A stretch of 6,532 nucleotides of DNA from Anaerolineae bacterium (GCA_021107605.1 JAIOSN010000124.1:1-6532), one strand, 5' to 3'; positions 1 to 6,315 are shown, counted from the first letter of the stretch. Numbers and translations: made by a program. The notes: generated from the sequence alone by a model not told the origin.

Positions 1-884
1 ATCCGGTCCCCATCCCGCTCAGCATCCGCCAACCGCTTGAGCACCAACATGCCCAACCCTTCGCCTGATAGCATCCCGTCCGCCTCGACATCGAAAGGCC
101 GCGACTCACCGCGTACAGAGAAAGCCGGGGTCTTGCTGAAGCACATAAAAGTGAAAATCGAATTGTCTGTATCCACGCCGCCCGTGATCATCATATCGCA
201 GCGATGCTCCGCCAGCAGCCCAATCGCTAGATGCACCGCGCTCAAGCTGCTGGCGCAAGCCGCGTCCACCGTGGAGTTAAGCCCTCCCAGATCCAGGCGG
301 TTCGCAATCCGTCCCGCGACGACATTGCCCAACACGCCAGGGAAAGCATTCTCGTCCCACTCCACGTAAGCCAGCTTGATCTTCTCCACGATCATCTCAG
401 TATCCTCATCAGAAAGCCCGCTGCTCTTGAGCACCTTCCGCCAGATAGGATACTGCATACGGCTGTTAAGAGGCGTGAGCAGCTTCAACGCGCCGGCCAA
501 CCCGAGAATCACACCCACCCTCTCCCGGTCGAACTCGCGCTCTCGACCATAACCGGCATCTTCCATCACGTCGCGGGCCACTACCAACCCCAACAGTTGC
601 GAAACATCCGTCGTCTCCAAAATATTCGGTGGCATCCCAAACTCCAGGGGATTGAAATCAATATCAGGGATAAAACCACCCCGCCGGCAATAAGTCTTAT
701 CGCGCGCGCTGGGATCCGGATCATAATAATCCGCGAGATTCCAGCGCGAAGGCGGCACTTCAGTGATACAATCGACTTTCCCCAAGATATTATCCCAGTA
801 CTCCCGCATATTTGCCGCCTGGGCAAAGATTCCCGCCTGCCCGATAATCGCTATGGGCGTATGCTGCGCTTCCTTCGGATCCAT
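1..884 (-). CDS. PfaA-like ketosynthase domain of a type I polyketide / PUFA synthase (3' end beyond the window)
   Basis: This is the N-terminal 294 codons of a beta-ketoacyl synthase at the head of a probable multidomain synthase; the rest lies past base 1. The domain condenses acyl and malonyl units in the cytoplasm. IAIIG (residues 11-15) opens the thiolase fold. The active-site Cys is C210 in DAACASSL. It is followed by MMITGGV (231-237), the PUFA-type FSKTPAFS (249-256), RPFD and SGEGLGMLVLKRLADAERDGDR. The KS histidines would lie beyond the edge and cannot be checked. The FSKTPAF and MMITGGV pair resembles PfaA of PUFA synthases and the related heterocyst-glycolipid synthases more than modular PKSs. 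The start at 884 is supported by a purine-rich GGAGAGG about 6 nt upstream; an ATG at 900 is out of frame. It is divergent from glgA. The KS call is very sure; the PUFA subtype is moderately sure and the product is unknown. Confidence 0.93.
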   Translation of the reverse strand, partial: MDPKEAQHTPIAIIGQAGIFAQAANMREYWDNILGKVDCITEVPPSRWNLADYYDPDPSARDKTYCRRGGFIPDIDFNPLEFGMPPNILETTDVSQLLGLVVARDVMEDAGYGREREFDRERVGVILGLAGALKLLTPLNSRMQYPIWRKVLKSSGLSDEDTEMIVEKIKLAYVEWDENAFPGVLGNVVAGRIANRLDLGGLNSTVDAACASSLSAVHLAIGLLAEHRCDMMITGGVDTDNSIFTFMCFSKTPAFSVRGESRPFDVEADGMLSGEGLGMLVLKRLADAERDGDR

Positions 885-971
885 ATTTTTTCCTCTCCAT
901 TTTTCTTTAACAATAGCTACAGATAGCTGAGTTGGTCATCCACCCAGCCTAACTTTGCGTTTCACCAGGGA

Positions 972-980
972 ATTACAACA
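972..980 (-). promoter_or_regulatory. Possible extended -10 promoter for the ketosynthase gene
   Basis: On the minus strand this reads TGTTGTAAT, a TG-n extended -10 with a hexamer (TGTAAT) one mismatch from TATAAT. It would give a leader of about 80 nt before the start at 884. I see no convincing -35 element, so this is a weak candidate only. A short inverted repeat (AGCTA at 915-919, TAGCT at 924-928) would lie in the leader. Confidence 0.25.
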
Positions 981-1024
981 CCAACCACCTCCAAAAGTTA
1001 CGGTCATTTTTCGCCGGCGTAAAG

Positions 1025-1221
1025 AAGTTGAAAGTTGAGACTACTGGAAAAACTAAGAATTTCACCACAGAGGCACGGAGAGCACAGAGATTTTAATTTT
1101 AACCTTCATACAATTAACTTTTTGACCGGTATGGTTGAATATTTTTACCCTCACACTAAATTCTTTTTCTTAGCGTCTTTGTGGTGAGAAATCTTTTTTC
1201 AGTGGAGTCAACTTTCGACTT
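1025..1221. repeat. Imperfect ~197 bp inverted repeat (MITE-like, non-coding)
   Basis: The two ends match as reverse complements over roughly 45-50 bases with small gaps. The left arm runs about 1025-1074 and the right arm about 1178-1221. Read inward, both arms show AAGT[TC]GAAAGTTGA, then ACTG followed by an A-run, then CACCACA[GA]AG[GA]C. The centre (about 1090-1165) is AT-rich and has no reading frame. The CACCACAGAGGCACGGAG type of sequence resembles dispersed repeats I recall from environmental bacterial genomes, which I could not check here. No clean target-site duplication is evident. It lies between the divergent ketosynthase and glgA genes and could be a small non-autonomous mobile element, or a structure that insulates the two promoters. 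Confidence 0.6.
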
Positions 1222-1256
1222 TCGACTACCGACTACCGACCTTCGACTTTTGATTT
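1208..1256 (+). repeat. Period-7 tandem repeat array A (7 degenerate heptads)
   Basis: Seven consecutive 7-base units fit the consensus [TC]CGACT[TA]. Examples are TCGACTT at 1215-1221 and 1243-1249, and CCGACTA at 1229-1235. The first units overlap the outer right arm of the inverted repeat; an inverted counterpart (TTGAAAG, TTGAGAC) lies at the left arm near 1028-1041. The array ends just before the probable -35 region of glgA. Seven is not a multiple of three and no gene covers it, so it is non-coding. Confidence 0.75.
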
Positions 1257-1258
1257 TA

Positions 1259-1286
1259 TTGCTCTCTAACTGGACTCAGTTATAAT
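1259..1286 (+). promoter_or_regulatory. Probable sigma70-type promoter of glgA
   Basis: A perfect TATAAT lies at 1281-1286. TTGCTC at 1259-1264 is a partial -35 match with a 16-base spacer. Transcription would start near 1293, giving a leader of about 45 nt. A 6-bp inverted repeat (ATATGA 1285-1290, TCATAT 1306-1311) spans the predicted start site and could be an operator half-site pair, but this is weak. The heptad array directly upstream is AT/pyrimidine-rich and sits where an UP element would be. Confidence 0.5.
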
Positions 1287-1339
1287 ATGAGCATATTGAC
1301 TGTTGTCATATCACCAGAAAGAAATTACAGGAGACCGAG

Positions 1340-2788
1340 ATGAAGAAGCTAAAGGTACTTATCCTGGCTGCGGAGGCGGCGCCTTTCGCGAAAGTGGGTG
1401 GTCTGGCCGATATTGCGGTGGCTCTGCCCAGGGCGTTGCGCGCGGTGGATGTGGATGCGCGCTTGTTGATTCCGCGTTACGGGAACATCCGCAGCGAAGA
1501 TTATGATTTTCACCATGTGGGACGTCCTATTCCTGTGCCCATCGGGCCGAACGAGTCACGGGTGCATCTCTTGGAAACTATGATTCAGGGAGATTTACCT
1601 ACTTATCTGATTTGGCATGATAAATATTTCTCTTCCTGCAAAGAAATTTATGGTTTCAACAACGATCCGCAACGCTTCACCTTCTTCTCGCGGGCCGTGA
1701 TCGAGGTGCTCAAGACGCTGGATTGGAAACCAGATGTGATCCATGCCCACGATTGGCACACCGCGCCGGTAGTGGCTTGGCTCAACTTCTACGGTCGCCG
1801 GGAGCCTTTCTATCGTGATATCGCCACGCTCTACACCATCCACAACCTGGCCTACCAGGGCCTTGCCGGCCGTTTATTGCTGCCTTTCGCGCGGATGAAA
1901 GAGCTGCCCCATTTGCCGGTCGAACCACCCGGCAAAGTGAGTTGGATGGCGCAGGGGATTGCTCATGCTGATTTGGTGAATACTGTCAGCCCCACCTACG
2001 CGCGCGAAATTCTGGAACCGGAAGCGGGTATGGGGTTGGGGAATCTCTTGTTGGAGCGCGAGGAACGGCTCTTCGGCGTGCTTAACGGTATTGATACCGA
2101 ACTCTGGAATCCCGATACGGATGCGGCGCTTCCCCAGTCCTTCAACACCGAGACACTTTCCATGCGGAGTGTGAACAAAGCGGCCTTGCAGCGCGAGATC
2201 GGCTTGCAGGCGCGTAAGAATGTTCCGTTCTTAGGGGTGATCTCACGGCTGGATCGCTTCAAGGGTTTGGATATCTTGTTCCCGGCCTTGAAGCGGCTCC
2301 TAGATGGCGAGGAGCTACAGGTAGTGATTCTGGGGACCGGCGAGGCCGAATATGAAGCGCAGTTGCGGGACTTGCAGGAGCAGTTCCCGTCACAAGTGCG
2401 CGTCTTCATCAAATTTGATGAGCGACTGGCTCGCCGCATCTATGGCGGCATTGATCTTTTCCTGATGCCTAGCCTCTTTGAAGCCTGCGGACTTAGTCAG
2501 ATGATTGCCATGCGTTACGGGGCGGTGCCGGTAGTTCGCGCTACGGGCGGCCTAGTCGATACCGTATTGGATCTGGATGCCCAGCCGCAGCGGGGCACCG
2601 GTTTCGTTTTCGCGCCTTTTGAAGCGGTAGCGTTGGAAGGAGCCGTTAAACGGGCCTTGGCTCTCTATTCTCAGCCGAAACGCTGGGTTGCCCTTCAGCA
2701 ACGGGGCATGAAGATGGATTTCTCCTGGGAATCTTCCGCGCGTACTTACGTAGACCTTTATCGGCGCGCGTTAGCTGTCCACCGCTAA
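1340..2788 (+). CDS. glgA: Glycogen synthase (GT5 family)
   Basis: This retaining glucosyltransferase transfers glucose from a nucleotide sugar (ADP-glucose in the bacterial family) to the non-reducing end of an alpha-1,4-glucan in the cytoplasm. At 482 residues it has the usual family length. The N-terminal GT5 domain carries the KVGGL loop (18-22) for sugar-nucleotide binding and HAHDWH (135-140); NGID follows at 249-252. The C-terminal Rossmann half carries SRLDRFKG with R303 and K308, equivalent to the E. coli phosphate-binding Arg/Lys pair. It also has the FEACGLSQ motif with the key glutamate E381, then ATGGLVDTV. All expected catalytic residues are present. The start is supported by AGGAGA at 1329-1334, five bases before the ATG. 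It probably heads an operon with the GH57 gene, which starts 20 bp after its stop. ADP- versus UDP-glucose preference is assumed from the family. Confidence 0.97.
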   Translation: MKKLKVLILAAEAAPFAKVGGLADIAVALPRALRAVDVDARLLIPRYGNIRSEDYDFHHVGRPIPVPIGPNESRVHLLETMIQGDLPTYLIWHDKYFSSCKEIYGFNNDPQRFTFFSRAVIEVLKTLDWKPDVIHAHDWHTAPVVAWLNFYGRREPFYRDIATLYTIHNLAYQGLAGRLLLPFARMKELPHLPVEPPGKVSWMAQGIAHADLVNTVSPTYAREILEPEAGMGLGNLLLEREERLFGVLNGIDTELWNPDTDAALPQSFNTETLSMRSVNKAALQREIGLQARKNVPFLGVISRLDRFKGLDILFPALKRLLDGEELQVVILGTGEAEYEAQLRDLQEQFPSQVRVFIKFDERLARRIYGGIDLFLMPSLFEACGLSQMIAMRYGAVPVVRATGGLVDTVLDLDAQPQRGTGFVFAPFEAVALEGAVKRALALYSQPKRWVALQQRGMKMDFSWESSARTYVDLYRRALAVHR

Positions 2789-2809
2789 CCGCTAACTGCT
2801 GATTTCTAA
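2782..2809 (+). repeat. Heptad array B spanning the glgA stop and the glgA-GH57 junction
   Basis: Four adjacent 7-base units run from the last glgA codons to the first base of the next ATG: CCGCTAA twice (2782-2788 and 2789-2795), then the degenerate CTGCTGA and TTTCTAA. The glgA TAA is the end of the first unit. No Shine-Dalgarno sequence is present in the gap. In a shifted phase the units read CTAACCG / CTAACTG, close to the CTACCG core of the other arrays. Confidence 0.6.
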
Positions 2810-4245
2810 TGACCAACTCAAAACCTTTATTATGCGTCCACGGGCATTTTTACCAACCGCCCAGAAACGATCCTTTTACAGATGAATACCGCACTGAACC
2901 GGATGCCGCTCCTTATAAAAACTGGAACGCACGCATCACGGCGGAGAGTTACGCGCCTAACGCCTTCGCCGGAAATTTTGAGCGTATCAGCTTTAACATG
3001 GGTGGCACGCTGGCGCGGTGGATGGACCTCGAAGCACATGATACTTACCTTCGCATTGTCAACGCGACACGCGCCTACTACCGCCGCTACGGGGTGGCGA
3101 ATGGGGTGGCGCAATCTGTACATCATACCATTCTGCCTCTGGCGCGGGGACGTGACAAACGCTGCCAAATCAGCTGGGGGATCGCGAGCTTTGAATACCG
3201 TTTCGGCGGTGTCCCCCAGGGCATCTGGCTGCCAGAGATGGCGGTTGATTATGCGACCCTGGAGGCTGTGGTTGATTTGGGATTGAAGTTTGTTATTCTC
3301 TCTGATGGGCAGGTCACCGGAGAGCTCTTGCAAGGCGCAGGCCCGTACCGGGTGATGTTGTCCCGTGGGCGTTTTGTGAGCGTCTTTGTGCGTGACAATG
3401 ACCTCTCGAATGACTTCTCATTCAATATGCCGGCGGTGGGAGAGGCCCGAGATCGGGTAAATGGAGTGTTGCGCGGCGCCAAGCCGGATTCTCTCACCTT
3501 GTTGGCGACGGATGGGGAGACCTTCGGACATCATCACTCGCAGGGTGTTGATGTGTTGCGCGCGCTGACCTTGCCCCACGAGCGCGACGCTTACGAAATT
3601 ACCACGTTAGGTCGCTATTTGCGCGCACATCCACCCACCGTGGAAGTGGAGCTGGTGGAGAATACCGCGTGGAGTTGTCCTCATAACTTGGGGCGTTGGG
3701 CGACTGGCTGTCCCTGCACCGGAGGGCGTAATTATTGGAAAGGTGCTCTGCGCCGAGCGTTGGATAACCTCTCCCATGATATTGATGATCTGTACGTGGA
3801 TCTGGTGCGCGCCTCTGATCTGGCTCCCTGGTCGCTGCGTGACGATTACATCACGGTGCTGTTGGGGCAAGTTGATGGCCCTGAATTTCTAGCCAACCAT
3901 GGGTTGGGATATCTGCCAACTATCAAACAACAACGCTTATTGCAATTGTTGGAGGCGCAGATTTACCGGCAGCGTATGTTCACCAGTTGCGCTTTCTTCT
4001 TCGAGGATCTGGAACGTCTGGAACCGCGTTATGCCATAGCCAACGCGGTGCGGGCTATCGCCCTGGTGCGTTATGCTACCGCCACGGATCTCACCGGCTC
4101 CTTCCGCCGTGACTTGAGCATCGCCGTGAGCGAGAAGACCGGGCGCACCGGAGCGCAGATTAAGGATGAGATACTAGCGCAGGCGGATTGGGGGCGGAGC
4201 CCGTTGGGTGATACGATGGAACGCAACCGGTATCGTGTAAAGTAA
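2809..4245 (+). CDS. GH57 family glycoside hydrolase/transferase with DUF3536-type C-terminal region (compact form)
   Basis: This is a probable cytoplasmic alpha-glucan-acting enzyme (amylase or glucanotransferase type); the exact reaction is unknown. The N-terminal GH57 (beta/alpha)7 barrel covers roughly residues 5-260. It shows HGHFYQPPR (11-19), WGIASFEYRFG, GIWLPE with the likely nucleophile E143, and ATDGETFGHH with the likely acid D235. The C-terminal part matches what I know of DUF3536: ENTAWSCPHNLGRW (W288, C290), C301 and C303, then LRDDYI, and MFTSCAFFFEDLERLE from residue 390. DUF3536/GH57 proteins I know of are around 800 residues, so this 478-residue form seems to lack the distal part, although it ends cleanly. 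The start is fixed by the HGHFYQP motif close to it. There is no Shine-Dalgarno sequence, so translation may be coupled to glgA, 20 bp upstream. Glycogen remodelling is inferred from that pairing. Confidence 0.9.
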   Translation: MTNSKPLLCVHGHFYQPPRNDPFTDEYRTEPDAAPYKNWNARITAESYAPNAFAGNFERISFNMGGTLARWMDLEAHDTYLRIVNATRAYYRRYGVANGVAQSVHHTILPLARGRDKRCQISWGIASFEYRFGGVPQGIWLPEMAVDYATLEAVVDLGLKFVILSDGQVTGELLQGAGPYRVMLSRGRFVSVFVRDNDLSNDFSFNMPAVGEARDRVNGVLRGAKPDSLTLLATDGETFGHHHSQGVDVLRALTLPHERDAYEITTLGRYLRAHPPTVEVELVENTAWSCPHNLGRWATGCPCTGGRNYWKGALRRALDNLSHDIDDLYVDLVRASDLAPWSLRDDYITVLLGQVDGPEFLANHGLGYLPTIKQQRLLQLLEAQIYRQRMFTSCAFFFEDLERLEPRYAIANAVRAIALVRYATATDLTGSFRRDLSIAVSEKTGRTGAQIKDEILAQADWGRSPLGDTMERNRYRVK

Positions 4246-4248
4246 TGT

Positions 4249-4277
4249 GCAAATGGCAAATCGGCAAATGTGCAAAT
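4249..4277 (+). repeat. Four direct copies of GCAAAT
   Basis: The hexamer GCAAAT occurs at 4249-4254, 4256-4261, 4264-4269 and 4272-4277, at spacings of 7, 8 and 8 bases, immediately after the GH57 stop codon. Short spacer words (G, CG, GT) separate the copies. This is a second type of near-heptad repeat, distinct in sequence from arrays A-C. It is non-coding and shows no terminator structure. Confidence 0.6.
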
Positions 4278-4333
4278 CAGCTATCCAGAGCTAGCGCGCA
4301 GAGAAATACCTCGTCACTAAAATCCCCAATCCC

Positions 4334-4396
4334 TTTTCGCTTTACTGGCTCCTGTCTACCGTTTACTGTCTACCGTTTACTGTCTACTGTCTCCCA
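4334..4396 (+). repeat. Heptad array C (about 9 degenerate 7-bp units)
   Basis: The best part alternates TCTACCG (4355-4361, 4369-4375) with TTTACTG (4341-4347, 4362-4368, 4376-4382), so a 14-base higher-order period is also visible. The flanking units are degenerate: TTTTCGC, GCTCCTG, TCTACTG and TCTCCCA. The array lies in the 226-bp gap between the GH57 gene and the anchored-protein gene, on the same strand sense as arrays A and B. The rest of this gap (about 4278-4333 and 4397-4456) holds nothing I recognise. Confidence 0.75.
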
Positions 4397-4456
4397 TCCT
4401 AATACCTCATCACCGCTCCCTCGCCTTTTCGTTCACTCGCTCTCTCGGCGCTTCCG

Positions 4457-4465
4457 TGCTATACT
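4457..4465 (+). promoter_or_regulatory. Extended -10 promoter abutting the start codon at 4472
   Basis: The sequence TGCTATACT is an extended -10 (TG-n) with a TATACT hexamer one mismatch from TATAAT. Only six bases separate it from the ATG, so transcription should begin at or within a base or two of that ATG. No good -35 is seen; TTCACT at 4432-4437 is too far upstream. Extended -10 promoters can work without one. This implies a leaderless message. Confidence 0.5.
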
Positions 4466-4471
4466 CCTCAG

Positions 4472-4993
4472 ATGGATTCACGTAAGAAACGATTATTGTT
4501 ACTGCTAGGGTTGGTGGACGTTCTGGTGGTAGGCTTGCTAGGCGGCGTGGTCTGGCGGAGCTGGCCGCGACCAGGCAGCCCGGTGCAGCCCTCTTTTGCG
4601 CCCTGTGAACACACGCTCTTGGCGCAATTACCCGGCTATCTCTCTCCCGCCGTCTCCTGGAAGGCGGAGCGCTTGTATGTGACGTTCATCGCGCAGTATG
4701 CCAGCGAGATTCCGCCTCAGAGCAGCGCGCAGTTGCTCTGGGAAGCGTTGGATGGGTTGGCTGCTGTGGGGCGACGTGGTTGCCCTTTGCCTCCGGACGT
4801 TACGGTGGTGGTGACGGCGCAAGGGCAAGCGGACGCCATTGGTCATCTGGCGCAGCTGCGGGGCGTAGATGTGACGGCCTGGTTGGCCGGGGAGATTTCG
4901 CAGGCGCAGCTCGCGGCACGCGCTGCCTACCGGCAGGTCGGGCGCGCTACACTTCACGCATTACAACCAGGCCCAGGGCACTATCCCCGCTAG
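4472..4993 (+). CDS. Small membrane-anchored protein of unknown function
   Basis: I do not recognise this 173-residue protein. The N terminus has a basic patch (RKKR, 4-7) and a hydrophobic stretch (about 8-28, rich in L, V and G), a typical uncleaved signal anchor. No lipobox Cys follows. A Pro-rich linker (about 31-44) leads to a ~125-residue domain predicted to lie outside the membrane. That domain includes WKAERLYVTFIAQY, a beta-like DVTVVVTAQGQA (109-120), and an Ala/Gln-rich probable helix near 143-165. Two cysteines (C45, C104) outside the anchor could form a disulfide. The start is chosen because it gives the anchor its basic N terminus; there is no Shine-Dalgarno sequence, but an extended -10 lies six bases upstream. 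The patatin gene starts 79 bp after the stop and may be co-transcribed. Codon use looks like that of its neighbours, so I think it is a real gene. Confidence 0.75.
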   Translation: MDSRKKRLLLLLGLVDVLVVGLLGGVVWRSWPRPGSPVQPSFAPCEHTLLAQLPGYLSPAVSWKAERLYVTFIAQYASEIPPQSSAQLLWEALDGLAAVGRRGCPLPPDVTVVVTAQGQADAIGHLAQLRGVDVTAWLAGEISQAQLAARAAYRQVGRATLHALQPGPGHYPR

Positions 4994-5072
4994 CATAGGC
5001 CGGAGCGCTAAATCGCCCTGCGGTAGTTCATAGTTACCGGGTTGCTCGCAAATAATATAGAGAGGTCTCAAT

Positions 5073-6278
5073 ATGGAATACGATCTGGTTTTTGAAGGCG
5101 GCGGGGCCAAAGGCATGGTCTTTGCGGGCGCCTTGAGAGAGTTCGAGGCGCAGGAGCATACCTACGGCCGTTTGTTAGGTACTTCGGCGGGTGCAATCAC
5201 GGTGGCTCTGTTGGCCGTGGGGTTTGATGCTGCCGAGCTATTAGCCGCGCTCAATGAGAAAGAAGCCGGGCACGGGCACTCTGTCTTTGCTGGTTTTATG
5301 GGGGATCCGCCCGAACTAGACGCGGAGACCTTGAAGCAGAGCGCTACCCGTGCTCTCTTGCGCCAATTGGATTTGCCGTTCCTTCCCGATTTCATCGAGG
5401 AGCGAGTGGATGATCGAATCGTTAGCTTCCTAAATAGTCAGCCGCGTCTGCGACATATATTCTCGTTCATTGAATATGGAGGTTGGTTCTCAGCTCAGAA
5501 TTTTCTCAGCTGGCTGGAGGACAAACTTAACTCCGGTCTCTACCGGGGAGAACCACGGCACTTTGGGACGCTGAGTTTGGCAGAGATTTACCAGGTGACG
5601 CATGTAGATCTCTCTCTGGTGGCCTCCGATATTACTGCTCAGCGTATGTTGGTGCTCAATCATCGTACCGCCCCTGATTGTCCGTTGATTTGGGCAGTGC
5701 GGATGTCGATGAATATCCCATTCCTTTGGCAGGAGGTGGCTTGGCAGGCGCAGTGGGGGCAGTACCGTGACCAAAATATCTCCGGTCATCTGGTTGTGGA
5801 TGGGGGGATGCTCTCCAATTTCCCGGTGGAACTTTTTGTCTCGGAGCTGCCCGCCATCACAGCCATAATGGGGCCCAAAAAGAGTGGCAACATACTGGGT
5901 TTTTTGATTGACGAGACGTTACCTGTGGCTGGCGCAGAGGTCGTCGCAGAGCAGGCAGCTAAACAGTTCTCAGTGGGGAGTCTGCCTATTGTACAACGCC
6001 TTGAGCAGTTGCTCAACACCATGATGCAAGCTCATGACAAACTGGTTATGGAAGCGTTTGAGGAATTTGTGGTTCGCTTACCTGCCCAGGGCTACGGAAC
6101 CACGGAATTTGATATGAGTGTTGAACGGAGAGAGCTTCTGGTCGCGGCCGGCGAGCGGAAGATGCAGCAGTATATCGCTCAACAGAGAGTCGTGGATGAG
6201 AGCATCTCATTTGATGTTGTGGGAGTGTCTGATACGCGGGAGTGGGCGGATAGAATAGCCCAACGTCTCTTGGGATGA
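5073..6278 (+). CDS. Patatin-like phospholipase family protein
   Basis: This is a probable lipid acyl hydrolase using a Ser-Asp dyad; its natural substrate is unknown. The 401-residue protein begins directly with the patatin fold. It has the oxyanion-hole loop GGGAKG (9-14), the nucleophile elbow GTSAG with S38, RMSMNIPFLW around 210-220, and VVDGGMLSNFPV with the catalytic D243. Both dyad residues are intact. The patatin domain ends near residue 280, after MGPKKSGNILGFLID. The remaining ~120 residues are predicted to be largely helical, end in a region with VSDTREWADRIAQRL, and match no domain I know. There is no signal peptide or membrane segment, so it is cytoplasmic or peripheral. The start has GAGAGG at 5060-5065, seven bases upstream. 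It may share the transcript of the anchored-protein gene. A CBASS (CapV) role is not supported, because no nucleotidyltransferase gene adjoins it in view. Confidence 0.93.
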   Translation: MEYDLVFEGGGAKGMVFAGALREFEAQEHTYGRLLGTSAGAITVALLAVGFDAAELLAALNEKEAGHGHSVFAGFMGDPPELDAETLKQSATRALLRQLDLPFLPDFIEERVDDRIVSFLNSQPRLRHIFSFIEYGGWFSAQNFLSWLEDKLNSGLYRGEPRHFGTLSLAEIYQVTHVDLSLVASDITAQRMLVLNHRTAPDCPLIWAVRMSMNIPFLWQEVAWQAQWGQYRDQNISGHLVVDGGMLSNFPVELFVSELPAITAIMGPKKSGNILGFLIDETLPVAGAEVVAEQAAKQFSVGSLPIVQRLEQLLNTMMQAHDKLVMEAFEEFVVRLPAQGYGTTEFDMSVERRELLVAAGERKMQQYIAQQRVVDESISFDVVGVSDTREWADRIAQRLLG

Positions 6279-6280
6279 TG

Positions 6281-6315
6281 CTTCAGTCAGATCTTATTGT
6301 GAAGTTTCTATTTTT
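6281..6315 (+). terminator. Weak intrinsic-terminator-like hairpin after the patatin gene
   Basis: CTTCA (6281-6285) can pair with TGAAG (6300-6304), leaving a 14-base loop. A T-rich tail (TTTCTATTTTT, 6305-6315) follows. The position, three bases after the stop codon, and the T tail fit a Rho-independent terminator. The stem is only five pairs and AT-rich, so it may be inefficient. Confidence 0.35.

Noticed and set aside
231..926. Long plus-strand open frame opposite the ketosynthase
   Set aside because: It lies antisense to the clearly coding minus-strand KS domain and its translation has no family features; it is a shadow of that gene.
1208..1256. Heptad array as a CRISPR array
   Set aside because: The units are 7 bases, directly adjacent and degenerate, with no unique spacers and no cas genes nearby.
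5021..5039. CGGTA ... TACCG hairpin upstream of the patatin gene
   Set aside because: The stem is only five pairs with a nine-base loop and no T-run, which is expected by chance in a window of this size.
5053..5058. TAATAT as a -10 for the patatin gene
   Set aside because: Transcription would start inside the Shine-Dalgarno sequence at 5060-5065, and no -35 is visible at a suitable distance.
5073..6278. Patatin as a CapV-type effector of a CBASS antiviral system
   Set aside because: No CD-NTase, Cap2/Cap3 or other defence gene is adjacent in the window, and the protein has only generic patatin motifs. It can be reopened if the sequence past 6532 shows a nucleotidyltransferase.
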